A stretch of 64,000 bases of DNA from Parafannyhessea umbonata (GTDB taxonomy: Bacteria; Actinomycetota; Coriobacteriia; Coriobacteriales; Atopobiaceae): positions 1,922,001 to 1,986,000 of the forward strand of contig NZ_LT629759.1 of NCBI RefSeq assembly GCF_900105025.1. The letters are read 5' to 3'. The position numbers were made by a program, and so were the translations under genes. Positions 9,016 to 17,476 of the stretch are shown in pieces (position 1 is the stretch's first letter; every line of letters starts with the position of its first letter). The notes below the pieces were generated by a model. The model was not told where the DNA came from, ran no database searches, and saw nothing but the letters and a program-made list of their open reading frames with translations.

Positions 9016-9561
9016 CTAGACGCGACCAAGCAGACGGTCCAGCTTCTGGCGCGTCTGTGGGTCGAGCCTGTCCTCCAGCGTGAGGTGCTGGTGGTTGCGC
9101 TCCTCGTTCGCCGCGCGCACGTCCTCCACGATGGCGCCCACGTCCGCGATGAGCACGTCGCTCGACACGCGCGTAACGGGCACGCCGCCCACCGTGGCGC
9201 GGATCGTGTTGTCGGACGTGATGACCGTGACGGCGCGCACATGGTGACGGGCCTCCGTCACCAGGCGCTCTATCACGCTGTCCGCGTCCTCACCCGTGGG
9301 CGAGAAGACCGTGCGCACGCCGGCGACGGTGAGGTTCGGGCGCTCGGGCGATACGTTGCCCGCAGCGTCGAACACGACGACGGCCTCGTAGCGGCCCTGA
9401 GCATACGCCGCGACGTCGGCTATGAGCAGCTGACGCGCGCGGTCAAACGGATCGGTATCCCCCAGGCGACCAGATGGCTGGTCCACAAGGCCCATGTAGC
9501 GCTGCGACTTGTGGATGACGTTGTAGCCATCCACTACCAGAAGCTCCGCGGGACGCGCCAT
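9016..9561 (-). CDS. NYN/PIN-like ribonuclease domain protein (YacP/Rae1 family)
   Basis: Small predicted endoribonuclease of 181 residues. It opens ELLVVDGYNVIHKS, the signature of the NYN (YacP-like) fold, in which Asp and Asn help form a metal site. Further acidic motifs are VVVFDAAGN and the ITSDNTIR segment. In Bacillus the relative Rae1 (YacP) cleaves mRNA in the ribosomal A site; that role here is inference. The ATG at 9561 lies 1 nt after the rlmB-like stop, so the two are translationally coupled. The cysS-rlmB-yacP order is conserved in many Gram-positives. Confidence 0.85.
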   Translation of the reverse strand: MARPAELLVVDGYNVIHKSQRYMGLVDQPSGRLGDTDPFDRARQLLIADVAAYAQGRYEAVVVFDAAGNVSPERPNLTVAGVRTVFSPTGEDADSVIERLVTEARHHVRAVTVITSDNTIRATVGGVPVTRVSSDVLIADVGAIVEDVRAANEERNHQHLTLEDRLDPQTRQKLDRLLGRV

Positions 9562-9562
9562 G

Positions 9563-10552
9563 CTAGAGCTCCCCCGCCGGCGTCGCGCCTTCCGCGGGCA
9601 CACCCGCCGCGGCAGCGCTCTCGCGGCGCAGCCACTCGTAGCACATGACCGTGGCGGCCTGGGCCACGTTGAGCGACTCCACCCTGCCCCGCTGCGGCAG
9701 GCGGCACTCGAAGTCGCACTTCCTGCGGACCAGCTGCGATATGCCAGAGCCCTCCGAGCCCATGACCAGGCACAGCCTGCCCTCGAGCGGCGTGGACCAC
9801 ACGTCCTGCGTCGCGTGCTCCGTGGAGCCCGCGACCCAGAAGCCGGCGCGCTTGAGCTCGTCTATCGCGGTCGCGAGGTTCGACACCTGCGCAATGGGCA
9901 CGTGCAGCACCGCGCCGGCGGACGTCTTGTACGCGCCCACGCCCACGCCGGCGGCACGCGCCTTCGCGATGACGACGCCGGCCGCGCCCACGACCTCCGC
10001 GGAGCGGACGATCGCGCCAAAGTTGCCCTCGTCCGTCACGTGGTCGAGAAGAACGACGAGCGCGTGGCCGTCGCCCGCGTTTGCGATGACATCCGAGAGC
10101 TCCGCGTAGGCGAACGGGCGGGTCTGCACCACGATGCCCTGGTGAGCGCCGTGCGAGCTGAGGGCGTCGAGCCGACCCTTCGGCACGCGCTCCACCGGGA
10201 CGCCCGCCGCCTCGAGCCTGCGAACGAGACTGACGAGCGTCTGGTCCTGCTCGCCGCCCATGGCCACGAGTGCGCGCTTAAGCGGAAGGCCGCCCTCGAG
10301 CGCCTCCGCGCATGCGCGACGCCCCTCGATCAAGTCCGTGGCGGGACGTTGGCCCTTGGGACGCTGGCCGCCCTTGCGGGCGTTGTCGCGGGACGCGGGG
10401 CCGCGCGTCGCCTGACCGCGGCCGCCGGCAGCGCCCCTCGGCCCCCGACGCTCCCCGCGACCGCCCGCGGCACGTTCGGACCCGTGTCCGCCCGCGCCCC
10501 GTGCGCCGCCCCTGCCGGGACGCCCGGCACTTCTCGGCTGCATCTTCGACAT
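9563..10552 (-). CDS. rlmB: SPOUT (TrmH/RlmB-type) rRNA 2'-O-methyltransferase
   Basis: Methylates a ribose 2'-OH, in RlmB at G2251 of 23S rRNA, using S-adenosylmethionine. 329 residues. After a basic Gly/Arg-rich tail of about 70 residues comes the substrate-binding domain (DLIEGRRACAEAL). The SpoU domain follows with VLLDHVTDEGNFGAIVRSAE (motif 1), VMGSEGSGI (motif 2) and GRVESLNVAQAATV (motif 3). All three motifs are complete. It lies between cysS (7 nt) and the NYN gene (1 nt). The RG-rich tail is much longer than in E. coli RlmB. Confidence 0.9.
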   Translation of the reverse strand: MSKMQPRSAGRPGRGGARGAGGHGSERAAGGRGERRGPRGAAGGRGQATRGPASRDNARKGGQRPKGQRPATDLIEGRRACAEALEGGLPLKRALVAMGGEQDQTLVSLVRRLEAAGVPVERVPKGRLDALSSHGAHQGIVVQTRPFAYAELSDVIANAGDGHALVVLLDHVTDEGNFGAIVRSAEVVGAAGVVIAKARAAGVGVGAYKTSAGAVLHVPIAQVSNLATAIDELKRAGFWVAGSTEHATQDVWSTPLEGRLCLVMGSEGSGISQLVRRKCDFECRLPQRGRVESLNVAQAATVMCYEWLRRESAAAAGVPAEGATPAGEL

Positions 10553-10559
10553 GAGCCGC

Positions 10560-12035
10560 CTACGCTTTCCTCGTCAGGCGCGCGCCGGCGGCGGTGTCCT
10601 CGACCACCAGGCCAAGCGCGGCGATGCCGTCGCGGATGGCGTCTGCCGTCGCCCACTCCTTCTTGGCGCGGGCCGCCTGGCGCGCGGCCAGGAGCGCCTT
10701 CGCGGCGTCGGCGGGGTCGTCGCCCTGATAGCCGGCGTGCTCGGCCGCAAGGTCCACCAGCTCGTGCGGGAGGTCGCTCTCGCCGGCCTGAGAGAGGTTG
10801 ACGCCCAGCACGTCGGAAAGCTCCGCGATCATGTCGGCCGCACGCAGCGCCGGAGCGGTCGCAGCGTCGTTGCCGGCGTCCGCAAGGTACTTGTTCGCGG
10901 CGGTCACCAGGCCAAAGATGGCCGCAAGGCCGCCGGAGGTGTTGAAGTCGTCGTCCATCTGGCGCACGAACTCGTCGTGGGCCGCGTCGATGGCGGCGCC
11001 CAGCTCGCGATCGCCCGCGGAAAGCTCGCCGTCCTGCGGCGCGTTGTCCGCAGCCCAGCGCAGGTTCTTCACGCAGGTGCGCAGGCGGTCGAGCGTGCCG
11101 ACGGCGCCGTCGAGCTGGTCGGTCTGGAAGTCGAGCGCGGAGCGGTAGTGGGTCTGCAGCATGAGCAGGCGCACGGCGTCCGCGGGATACTTGTCAAGAA
11201 TCTCCTTCAGGGTGAAGAAGTTGCCCAGAGACTTGGACATCTTCTCGCCGTTGACGCGGAGCATGCCCGTGTGCATCCACACGTTCGCAAGGGGGCGGCC
11301 CCATGCGCACATGGCCTGAGCGGTCTCGTTCTCGTGGTGCGGGAAGACCAGGTCCTGGCCGCCACCGTGGATGTCGATGGGCGTACCCAGGTAGCGGTGG
11401 ATCATGGCGCAGCACTCCGTGTGCCAGCCGGGACGGCCGTCGCCCCACGGGCTCGGCCAGCTGGGCTCGCCGGGCTTCGCAGCCTTCCACAGCGCGAAGT
11501 CAAACGGGTCGCGCTTCTGGTCGTTCACCTCGACGCGCTCTCCGGCGCGCAGCTGGTCAAGGTCGCGTCCGGACAGGATGCCGTAGTTGTGGTCGGACCG
11601 TACCGAGAAGTACACGTCACCGTTGTCGGCGGCGTATGCGTGGCCCTTCTCGATCAGGGTCAAGATCATCTGCTGCATGGCCTCGATCTCGCGCGTGGCG
11701 CGCGGGCGGATGTCCGGGTCGAGGATGCCGAAGCGGTGCATCTGCTCGATGAAGGCGTTGGAGTACTCCTCCGCCACCTCGGCGGCCGTGCGGCCCTCCT
11801 CGTTCGCACGGTTGATGATCTTGTCGTCCACGTCCGTCAGGTTCTGGGCAAACGTGACCTCGTAGCCCTTGTATTGCAGGTAGCGGCGGATCACGTCGAA
11901 GCTCAGGAACGTGCGCGCGTTGCCTATGTGAATCTGGTCATACACGGTGGGTCCGCACACGTACATGCGCACCTTGCCCTCGTCTATGGGCTTGAACTCT
12001 TCCTTCTTGTGGGTCTGGGAGTTGTATACGAGCAT
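10560..12035 (-). CDS. cysS: cysteinyl-tRNA synthetase
   Basis: Class I synthetase that charges tRNA-Cys; 491 residues, usual size. It contains the zinc-site region YVCGPTVYD, the nucleotide-binding HIGN (about 38-41), the conserved WHTECCAM and HHENETAQ zinc ligands, and KMSKS (about 269). The C-terminal helical anticodon region follows. It starts the cysS-rlmB-NYN operon and is separated from ispF by 94 nt. Confidence 0.97.
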   Translation of the reverse strand: MLVYNSQTHKKEEFKPIDEGKVRMYVCGPTVYDQIHIGNARTFLSFDVIRRYLQYKGYEVTFAQNLTDVDDKIINRANEEGRTAAEVAEEYSNAFIEQMHRFGILDPDIRPRATREIEAMQQMILTLIEKGHAYAADNGDVYFSVRSDHNYGILSGRDLDQLRAGERVEVNDQKRDPFDFALWKAAKPGEPSWPSPWGDGRPGWHTECCAMIHRYLGTPIDIHGGGQDLVFPHHENETAQAMCAWGRPLANVWMHTGMLRVNGEKMSKSLGNFFTLKEILDKYPADAVRLLMLQTHYRSALDFQTDQLDGAVGTLDRLRTCVKNLRWAADNAPQDGELSAGDRELGAAIDAAHDEFVRQMDDDFNTSGGLAAIFGLVTAANKYLADAGNDAATAPALRAADMIAELSDVLGVNLSQAGESDLPHELVDLAAEHAGYQGDDPADAAKALLAARQAARAKKEWATADAIRDGIAALGLVVEDTAAGARLTRKA

Positions 12036-12129
12036 CGTGGTTCTCCTTGGGTGTGAGCGGGCATGCCCCGCGTGCGTTCATGGCATGGCATTGTAGCGCT
12101 TTGCGCCCGGGCCGCGACCCCGGGGCACC

Positions 12130-12642
12130 TCAGTCATTACATCGCCCGGCCCCCGAGCCGTCGCCTTGGCCGTCGTCCAGAAGCGCAACGGCCCACGCGG
12201 CAATGCCCTCCTCGCGCCCCACGAAGCCCAGCCGCTCCGTCGTGGTGGCCTTCATGCCCACCCGTCCCACGTCCACGCCCATGGCGCGGGCGAGGTTCTT
12301 TCGCATCTGCTCGCGGTACGGCGCGAGCTTAGGCGCCTGCGCCGCAATGGTGCAGTCGCAGTCAAGCACGCGCGCGCCACGCTCGCGCGCCACGTCCATC
12401 ACGCGCGAGAGCAGCACAAGCGAGTCCGCCCCCTCGAATGCGGGGTCGTCGTCCGGAAAGAGCTGGCCTATGTCGCCGGCGCGCAGCGCGCCCAGTATCG
12501 CGTCCATCAGGGCGTGCGTCACGACGTCCGCGTCGGAGTGGCCCAGAAGCCCCCTCTGGCTCGGCACGTCCACGCCGCCCAGGATGCACCTGCGCCCCTC
12601 CGCGAAGCGGTGGACGTCGAACCCGTGTCCTATGCGAAGCAC
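12130..12642 (-). CDS. ispF: 2-C-methyl-D-erythritol 2,4-cyclodiphosphate synthase
   Basis: Fifth step of the non-mevalonate isoprenoid pathway. 170 residues. Metal-binding GHGFDVHRF (5-13) and LLGHSDADVVTHALMDAILGA are present, as are DIGQLFPDDD and the C-terminal KATTTERLGFVGREEGIAAWAV. It lies 9 nt after ispD, which supplies the same pathway, in the order disA-ispD-ispF. Confidence 0.97.
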   Translation of the reverse strand: MLRIGHGFDVHRFAEGRRCILGGVDVPSQRGLLGHSDADVVTHALMDAILGALRAGDIGQLFPDDDPAFEGADSLVLLSRVMDVARERGARVLDCDCTIAAQAPKLAPYREQMRKNLARAMGVDVGRVGMKATTTERLGFVGREEGIAAWAVALLDDGQGDGSGAGRCND

Positions 12643-12651
12643 GTCTCCTCC

Positions 12652-13440
12652 TCACTCAAGGCCGCAGCCCTCCTGGATCAGGCGCCGCTGCAGCAGCGTC
12701 TCCGCGATGGCCAGGTCTTCGGGAAGCGTCACCTTAATGTTGTCGCGGCTTGACTTCACGCACACCACGCGCCCGCCGTGGCGCTCAACCAGCGACGCGT
12801 CGTCCGTCCCCTCGAACTCGTCCCATATGGCCGCGCGGTGCGCGGACACGATGGCCTTCGTCCTGAACACCTGTGGCGTCTGCGCGCACCAATAGAAGCT
12901 GCGGTCCGGCGTCGCCACGATGGTGCCGCCCTCCACCAGCTTCAGCGTGTCCGTACTGGGCACGGCGCATATGGCGCCCGCGATCGAATCGTCACCGCGG
13001 ACGCGCGCGACACAGCGCTCCACGTCCTGCGTGCGCACGAGCGGTCGCGCGGCGTCGTGTATGGCCACCAGCGAGAATCCCGCACGTCCGGGCACGGCGC
13101 ACAGCCCCGAGTACACGGACTCCTGCCTCGTCGCGCCGGAGTGCGCAATCGTCACCGGGCAGCGCAGGCGAAGCCTGCCGAGCACGTCGCGGCGCATCTC
13201 GTCCTCGCGCTCCGGCGCGCACACCACCACGATGTGCCCCACGGAGGGCGCCCGGTCCAGCGCGAGCACCGCCCAGCACGCGATGGGCAGACCGCACAGC
13301 TCCACGTACTGCTTGCCCCGCGGGTCGCCAAAGCGCGAGCCCACGCCGCCGGCAACCACTATCGCGCACGTGTCCCGCCCAGATCGCGTGGCCGCGTCCT
13401 TCTCGGCCAGGGCGCATGCGCACGGCCCGGGGGCACTCAT
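12652..13440 (-). CDS. ispD: 2-C-methyl-D-erythritol 4-phosphate cytidylyltransferase
   Basis: Transfers CMP from CTP to MEP in isoprenoid synthesis. 262 residues; the first 25 form a Cys/Ala-rich extension before the catalytic IVVAGGVGSRFG loop. Other motifs are HDAARPLV and the IKVTLPEDL region near the end. Its ATG overlaps the disA stop by 4 nt (ATGA), indicating coupled translation. Confidence 0.95.
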   Translation of the reverse strand: MSAPGPCACALAEKDAATRSGRDTCAIVVAGGVGSRFGDPRGKQYVELCGLPIACWAVLALDRAPSVGHIVVVCAPEREDEMRRDVLGRLRLRCPVTIAHSGATRQESVYSGLCAVPGRAGFSLVAIHDAARPLVRTQDVERCVARVRGDDSIAGAICAVPSTDTLKLVEGGTIVATPDRSFYWCAQTPQVFRTKAIVSAHRAAIWDEFEGTDDASLVERHGGRVVCVKSSRDNIKVTLPEDLAIAETLLQRRLIQEGCGLE

Positions 13441-14510
13441 GCGCGCTTACCCCACATGCGATACAGGCTGTCCGCCAGGATGCCGGGGTTGTCCACGCCC
13501 ACGCTGTCCAGGCGCGACGGGTTTTTCTCGATGTCGTCAAGCAGGTTCTGGAGCGAGCCGTACTCGTCCACGATCTTATCGGCCATGCCCTTGCGCACCA
13601 CGGAGATGTTGGAGAGCGTCCGCAGGCCCAAAGGCGTCAGGATGGAGTCCTCGCCCTTGCCCTCGTAGCCCAGGATGGACGCGACCACCTTTGGCTGGCG
13701 CAGGCGGGCGTTGTCCGTCTCGTGCAGCTGCCTGCGAATGCGCTCCGCGTTCTCGCGCGAGGAGTCCGCCGCGTAGTCGCGCACCAGCAGCGTGTAGTTC
13801 TCGCCCGCGTCGCCCACGAACTCGTCGCGCTGCATCTCGATGGTCTTGCCCTCGCTTCCCAGCTCCAGGATCAGGCGGTCCAGCTGCTCCGCCACGGTGG
13901 ACAGCACCTCGAAGAGGTAGATGGTCTCCGTGATGTCGGAAAGCGTGACGTAGTTGTCCAGCTCGAGCGTGGTCAGGCGCAGCAGGCTGCGGTCAAGCTG
14001 CGTGCGCGTGCTCTGCAGCGACACCAGAAGCTGGTTCACGGACGCCATGATCTGCGTCACGGTGCGCAGCTGGTGGCCCTTGCCGTCCACGAACACGTTC
14101 ACGACCTGGCGGCGCTCGGAAACGGAGATCACGATGGCCTTCGTGAGCAGGCTCATGCGCGCCGCGGTGCGGTGGCGCATCCCGGTCTCGCTCGTGGGGA
14201 GCGACGGGTCCGGGTTCAGGTGGTAGTTTGCGCGCAGGATCTGGGTGAGCCCCTTGTCGATCACGATGGCGCCGTCCATCTTGCAGAGCTCGAACAGCCG
14301 GTTCGCCGTGAACGATATGTCAAGCTTGAAGCCGTCGTCTCCGGCGGCCAGCACGGCGTCCGTATCGCCTATGCAGATGAGCGCCCCCATGTGGCCCGCG
14401 ATGATCATGTCGAGCGCGTGCCTGAGCGAGGTTCCCGGCGCGGTCTGGCGAATGGCCGAGCGCAGCCGCTCCCTGCTGTCCTGGGCCCTGTCCACCTCGT
14501 TCTGGTCCAT
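13437..14510 (-). CDS. disA: DNA integrity scanning diadenylate cyclase DisA
   Basis: Makes the second messenger c-di-AMP from ATP while scanning DNA for branched structures. 357 residues, full length. The DAC domain has DGA at 79-81 and RHR at 112-114, both catalytic. The C-terminal helix-hairpin-helix domain (about 290-357) contains LRTLSNISVVRKGMADKIV. It lies between clpC and ispD. radA, which often separates clpC and disA, is absent here. Confidence 0.97.
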   Translation of the reverse strand: MDQNEVDRAQDSRERLRSAIRQTAPGTSLRHALDMIIAGHMGALICIGDTDAVLAAGDDGFKLDISFTANRLFELCKMDGAIVIDKGLTQILRANYHLNPDPSLPTSETGMRHRTAARMSLLTKAIVISVSERRQVVNVFVDGKGHQLRTVTQIMASVNQLLVSLQSTRTQLDRSLLRLTTLELDNYVTLSDITETIYLFEVLSTVAEQLDRLILELGSEGKTIEMQRDEFVGDAGENYTLLVRDYAADSSRENAERIRRQLHETDNARLRQPKVVASILGYEGKGEDSILTPLGLRTLSNISVVRKGMADKIVDEYGSLQNLLDDIEKNPSRLDSVGVDNPGILADSLYRMWGKRA

Positions 14511-14574
14511 CGGCTCACCCCCATATCACAGCCGGCCCGCGCGTCGCGGGCCGGCCAACGTCGTCACCTACAGT

Positions 14575-14612
14575 ATATTGCTTGCGCGGGGCGAGAAGAA
14601 CCCCGCCCCTTT
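14575..14612 (-). terminator. hairpin downstream of clpC
   Basis: On the minus strand GGGGCGGGG pairs imperfectly with CCCCGCG across the loop TTCTTCTCG. There is no clear T tract. It contains the intergenic motif CGAGAAGAAC (14592-14601) and could be a partial terminator between clpC and disA. Confidence 0.35.
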
Positions 14613-14619
14613 GTCGCGG

Positions 14620-17229
14620 CTACTCCGCGGAGGCAAGCCCCCCGGAGGCCCCGGGCGTCGCACGGCCGCCGGCCGGCGCGCTCCAGTGCTCGCGCGCACG
14701 GGGAAGGTCCATGTGGACCCTCTCGGTCATGGCCGGGATCTCTCCCTCGCCCTTCGAGAACGTGAGGCCGTCCTCGCCGGCGTCCACCGCGATCACGTCG
14801 CCCGCCTTCCAGGTGCCCATGAGCATCTGCTCGGACAGCGGGTCCTCTATGAGCGTCTGGATGGCGCGGCGCAGCGGACGGGCGCCATAGACCGGGTCCG
14901 TGCCCTGCTTCGCGATGTAGTCGCGCGCCGCGTCCGTCAGCTCGATGGACATGCCGTTCGCGATGAGGCGGTTGCGCAGGTCGCCGATCATGAGCTCCAC
15001 GATCTTGCGCAGCTGCTCGCCCGTGAGCGACTTGAACACCACGATCTCGTCCACGCGGTTCAGGAACTCCGGGCGGAACAGGTGCTTGAGCTCCCCCTCC
15101 ACGCGACTCTTGATCTCGCGGTCGGAAAGTCCGCCGTTGCCCTGCGAGCTGAAGCCCATGGGCGCGGTCTGGGCGATCTCGCGCGCGCCCACGTTGGACG
15201 TCATGATGATGACGGTGTTGCTGAAGTCCACGGTGCGGCCCTGGCCATCGGTCAGGCGACCCTCGTCCAGGATCTGGAGAAGGACGTTGAAGACGTCCGG
15301 GTGGGCCTTCTCGATCTCGTCAAACAGCACGACGGAGTACGGACGCCTGCGCACGGCCTTCGTGAGCTCGCCGCCCTCGTCGTAGCCGACGTATCCGGGA
15401 GGCGCTCCCACGAGCTTGGACACCTCGTGCTTCTCCATGAACTCGGACATGTCGAAGCTGATGAGGGCGTCGTCGCTGCCAAACAGGAACTCCGCGAGCG
15501 ACTTGGCGAGCTCCGTCTTGCCGACGCCGGACGGGCCGAGGAAGATGAACGAGCCGCCGGGGCGACGCGGGTCCTTCAGCGGCGAGCGGCTGCGACGTAT
15601 GGCGCGCGCGACCTTGCTCACTGCCTCGTCCTGCCCGATGACGCGCTGGTGCAGGGCGTCCTCGCAGCGCAGGAGCTTCGAGGCCTCCGCCTCGGTCAGG
15701 TTGGACACGGGGACCCCGGTGATGTCCGAGACCACGTCCGCGATGTCCTTCTCGTCCACCACGACGACGTTCTTGCTTTGGCGCTCGTGCCAGGACTTCT
15801 CGAGCTCGTCGCGCTTGGAGGTGAGCTCGCGCTCCTTGTCGCGCAGGCGCGCGGCCTCCTCGAACTCCTGGGCCGTCGCGGCCTTGGACTTCTGCTCCTT
15901 GATGCGGGCGAGCTCCTCGTCCACCTGCGCGAGCTCCGGCGGCAGCGTCGTCTTGTGGACGCGCGTGCGGGCACCGGCCTCGTCGATGATGTCAATCGCC
16001 TTGTCTGGCAGGAACCTGTCCTGCACGTAGCGGTTCGAGAGGCTGACCGCCGCCTCGATGGCCGCATCCGTGTACTTGACGTGGTGGTGCTGCTCGTAGC
16101 GGTCCTGCAGACCGTGGAGGATCTTGATGGTGTCCTCCGGCGTGGGCTCGCCGATGTTGACGGGCTGGAAGCGGCGCTCGAGTGCGGAGTCCTTCTCGAT
16201 GTGCTTGCGGTACTCGTCCACTGTCGTGGCGCCGATGACCTGGATCTCGCCACGGGACAGGGGCGGCTTCAGGATGGAGGCCGCATCGATGGAGCCCTCC
16301 GCGGAGCCCGCGCCGATGATGGTGTGGATCTCGTCGATGAAGAGGATGTCGTCCTTGTTCTTCATCACCTCCGCGATGACCTTCTTCATGCGCTCCTCGA
16401 ACTCGCCGCGGTACTTTGAGCCGGCGACGAGAGAGGCGACGTCCAGCGTCCAGACCTGCTTGCCGCGCAGGATGTCCGGAACGTTGCCCGCGGAGATGAG
16501 CTGCGCGAGCCCCTCGACGATGGCCGTCTTGCCGACGCCCGGGTCGCCCAGGATGAGCGGGTTGTTCTTCTGGCGGCGGGCAAGCACCTGCATCACGCGC
16601 TCGACCTCACGGTCGCGGCCGATGACGGGGTCGAGCTTGCCGTCCGCGGCCAGCTTCGTGAGGTTGCGGCCGAACTGCTCCAGCATGGATCCGTCGTCTG
16701 AGGACGAGCCGCCCTGCGGAGCGCCCGCGCCCATGAACTGGGGGCCGAAGCCGACCTCGGACGCGGCGGAGGCGGGCTCGTTCTTCTCGCCCTCGCTCTC
16801 CATCAGCTCGTTAACGGCGTTGCGCACCGCGTCGCCGGACACGCCCATGCGGGAGAGCGCGGTCATGGCACGGCCGTCGCCCTCCGCGACGATGCCCAGG
16901 AGCAGGTGCTCGGTCGCGATGTAGGTCTGGCCACGGGTCACCGTCTCGCGGTACGCGTCCTCAAGCACGCGCTTGGCGCGCGGCGTGAAGGGGATGTGCC
17001 CGCCGGGGACGGGTTCGGTTTCCTCGGACGAGATCTCCCTGATGGTGGCAACGGTCTCGTCGTACGTGACGTCGAGCTTTGCCAGCGCCTGCGCGGCTAT
17101 GCCGTCGCCCTCGCGGATGAGCGCGAGCAGCAGGTGCTCCGTGCCAACGTACATCTTGCCGAGGCTGCGGGCCTCCTCCTGCGCGAGGCTCATGACCTTG
17201 CGGGCCTTGTCTGTGAACTTCTCGAACAT
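14620..17229 (-). CDS. clpC: ATP-dependent Clp protease ATPase subunit ClpC
   Basis: AAA+ unfoldase that feeds proteins to ClpP. 869 residues. Order: double Clp-N repeat (1-145), AAA-1 with Walker A GDPGVGKT and DILFIDEIH, a UVR-type middle segment (about 430-470), AAA-2 with GPSGVGKT and [16 protein letters not shown], and a C-terminal D2-small domain. The UVR motif separates it from ClpB, which is also in this window. No CtsR, McsA or McsB genes accompany it and no CtsR box was seen. The Shine-Dalgarno GGAGG is unusually far (13 nt) from the ATG. Confidence 0.96.
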   Translation of the reverse strand: MFEKFTDKARKVMSLAQEEARSLGKMYVGTEHLLLALIREGDGIAAQALAKLDVTYDETVATIREISSEETEPVPGGHIPFTPRAKRVLEDAYRETVTRGQTYIATEHLLLGIVAEGDGRAMTALSRMGVSGDAVRNAVNELMESEGEKNEPASAASEVGFGPQFMGAGAPQGGSSSDDGSMLEQFGRNLTKLAADGKLDPVIGRDREVERVMQVLARRQKNNPLILGDPGVGKTAIVEGLAQLISAGNVPDILRGKQVWTLDVASLVAGSKYRGEFEERMKKVIAEVMKNKDDILFIDEIHTIIGAGSAEGSIDAASILKPPLSRGEIQVIGATTVDEYRKHIEKDSALERRFQPVNIGEPTPEDTIKILHGLQDRYEQHHHVKYTDAAIEAAVSLSNRYVQDRFLPDKAIDIIDEAGARTRVHKTTLPPELAQVDEELARIKEQKSKAATAQEFEEAARLRDKERELTSKRDELEKSWHERQSKNVVVVDEKDIADVVSDITGVPVSNLTEAEASKLLRCEDALHQRVIGQDEAVSKVARAIRRSRSPLKDPRRPGGSFIFLGPSGVGKTELAKSLAEFLFGSDDALISFDMSEFMEKHEVSKLVGAPPGYVGYDEGGELTKAVRRRPYSVVLFDEIEKAHPDVFNVLLQILDEGRLTDGQGRTVDFSNTVIIMTSNVGAREIAQTAPMGFSSQGNGGLSDREIKSRVEGELKHLFRPEFLNRVDEIVVFKSLTGEQLRKIVELMIGDLRNRLIANGMSIELTDAARDYIAKQGTDPVYGARPLRRAIQTLIEDPLSEQMLMGTWKAGDVIAVDAGEDGLTFSKGEGEIPAMTERVHMDLPRAREHWSAPAGGRATPGASGGLASAE

Positions 17230-17382
17230 GCGGGGTCTGACGCCTCCATTCCTTGTGTTCCCGCGGCCCCACGCGCATACGGGCCCACGGATGTTGGTTT
17301 GCTTGTACGTCTTTACCCCGATGTGCGGCGGCTATAACGCAAGGCGGGCTTTTTGGGCCCACGTCCTCAAAACCGCGACCAA

Positions 17383-17421
17383 GGGGGCCGCCGACGGACT
17401 GCGCCGTCGACGGCCCCCTCG
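17383..17421 (-). terminator. hairpin after lysS
   Basis: GC-rich stem GGGGGCCG..GACGG / CCGTC..CGGCCCCC about 60 nt past the lysS stop, with only a weak T-rich tail (GGTTTTG). Confidence 0.5.
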
Positions 17422-17476
17422 TCTGCGTTGCGCGCCGCCGGTCGCCCCCGATCCGGGGGCCCGGCGCCACCAAGCC

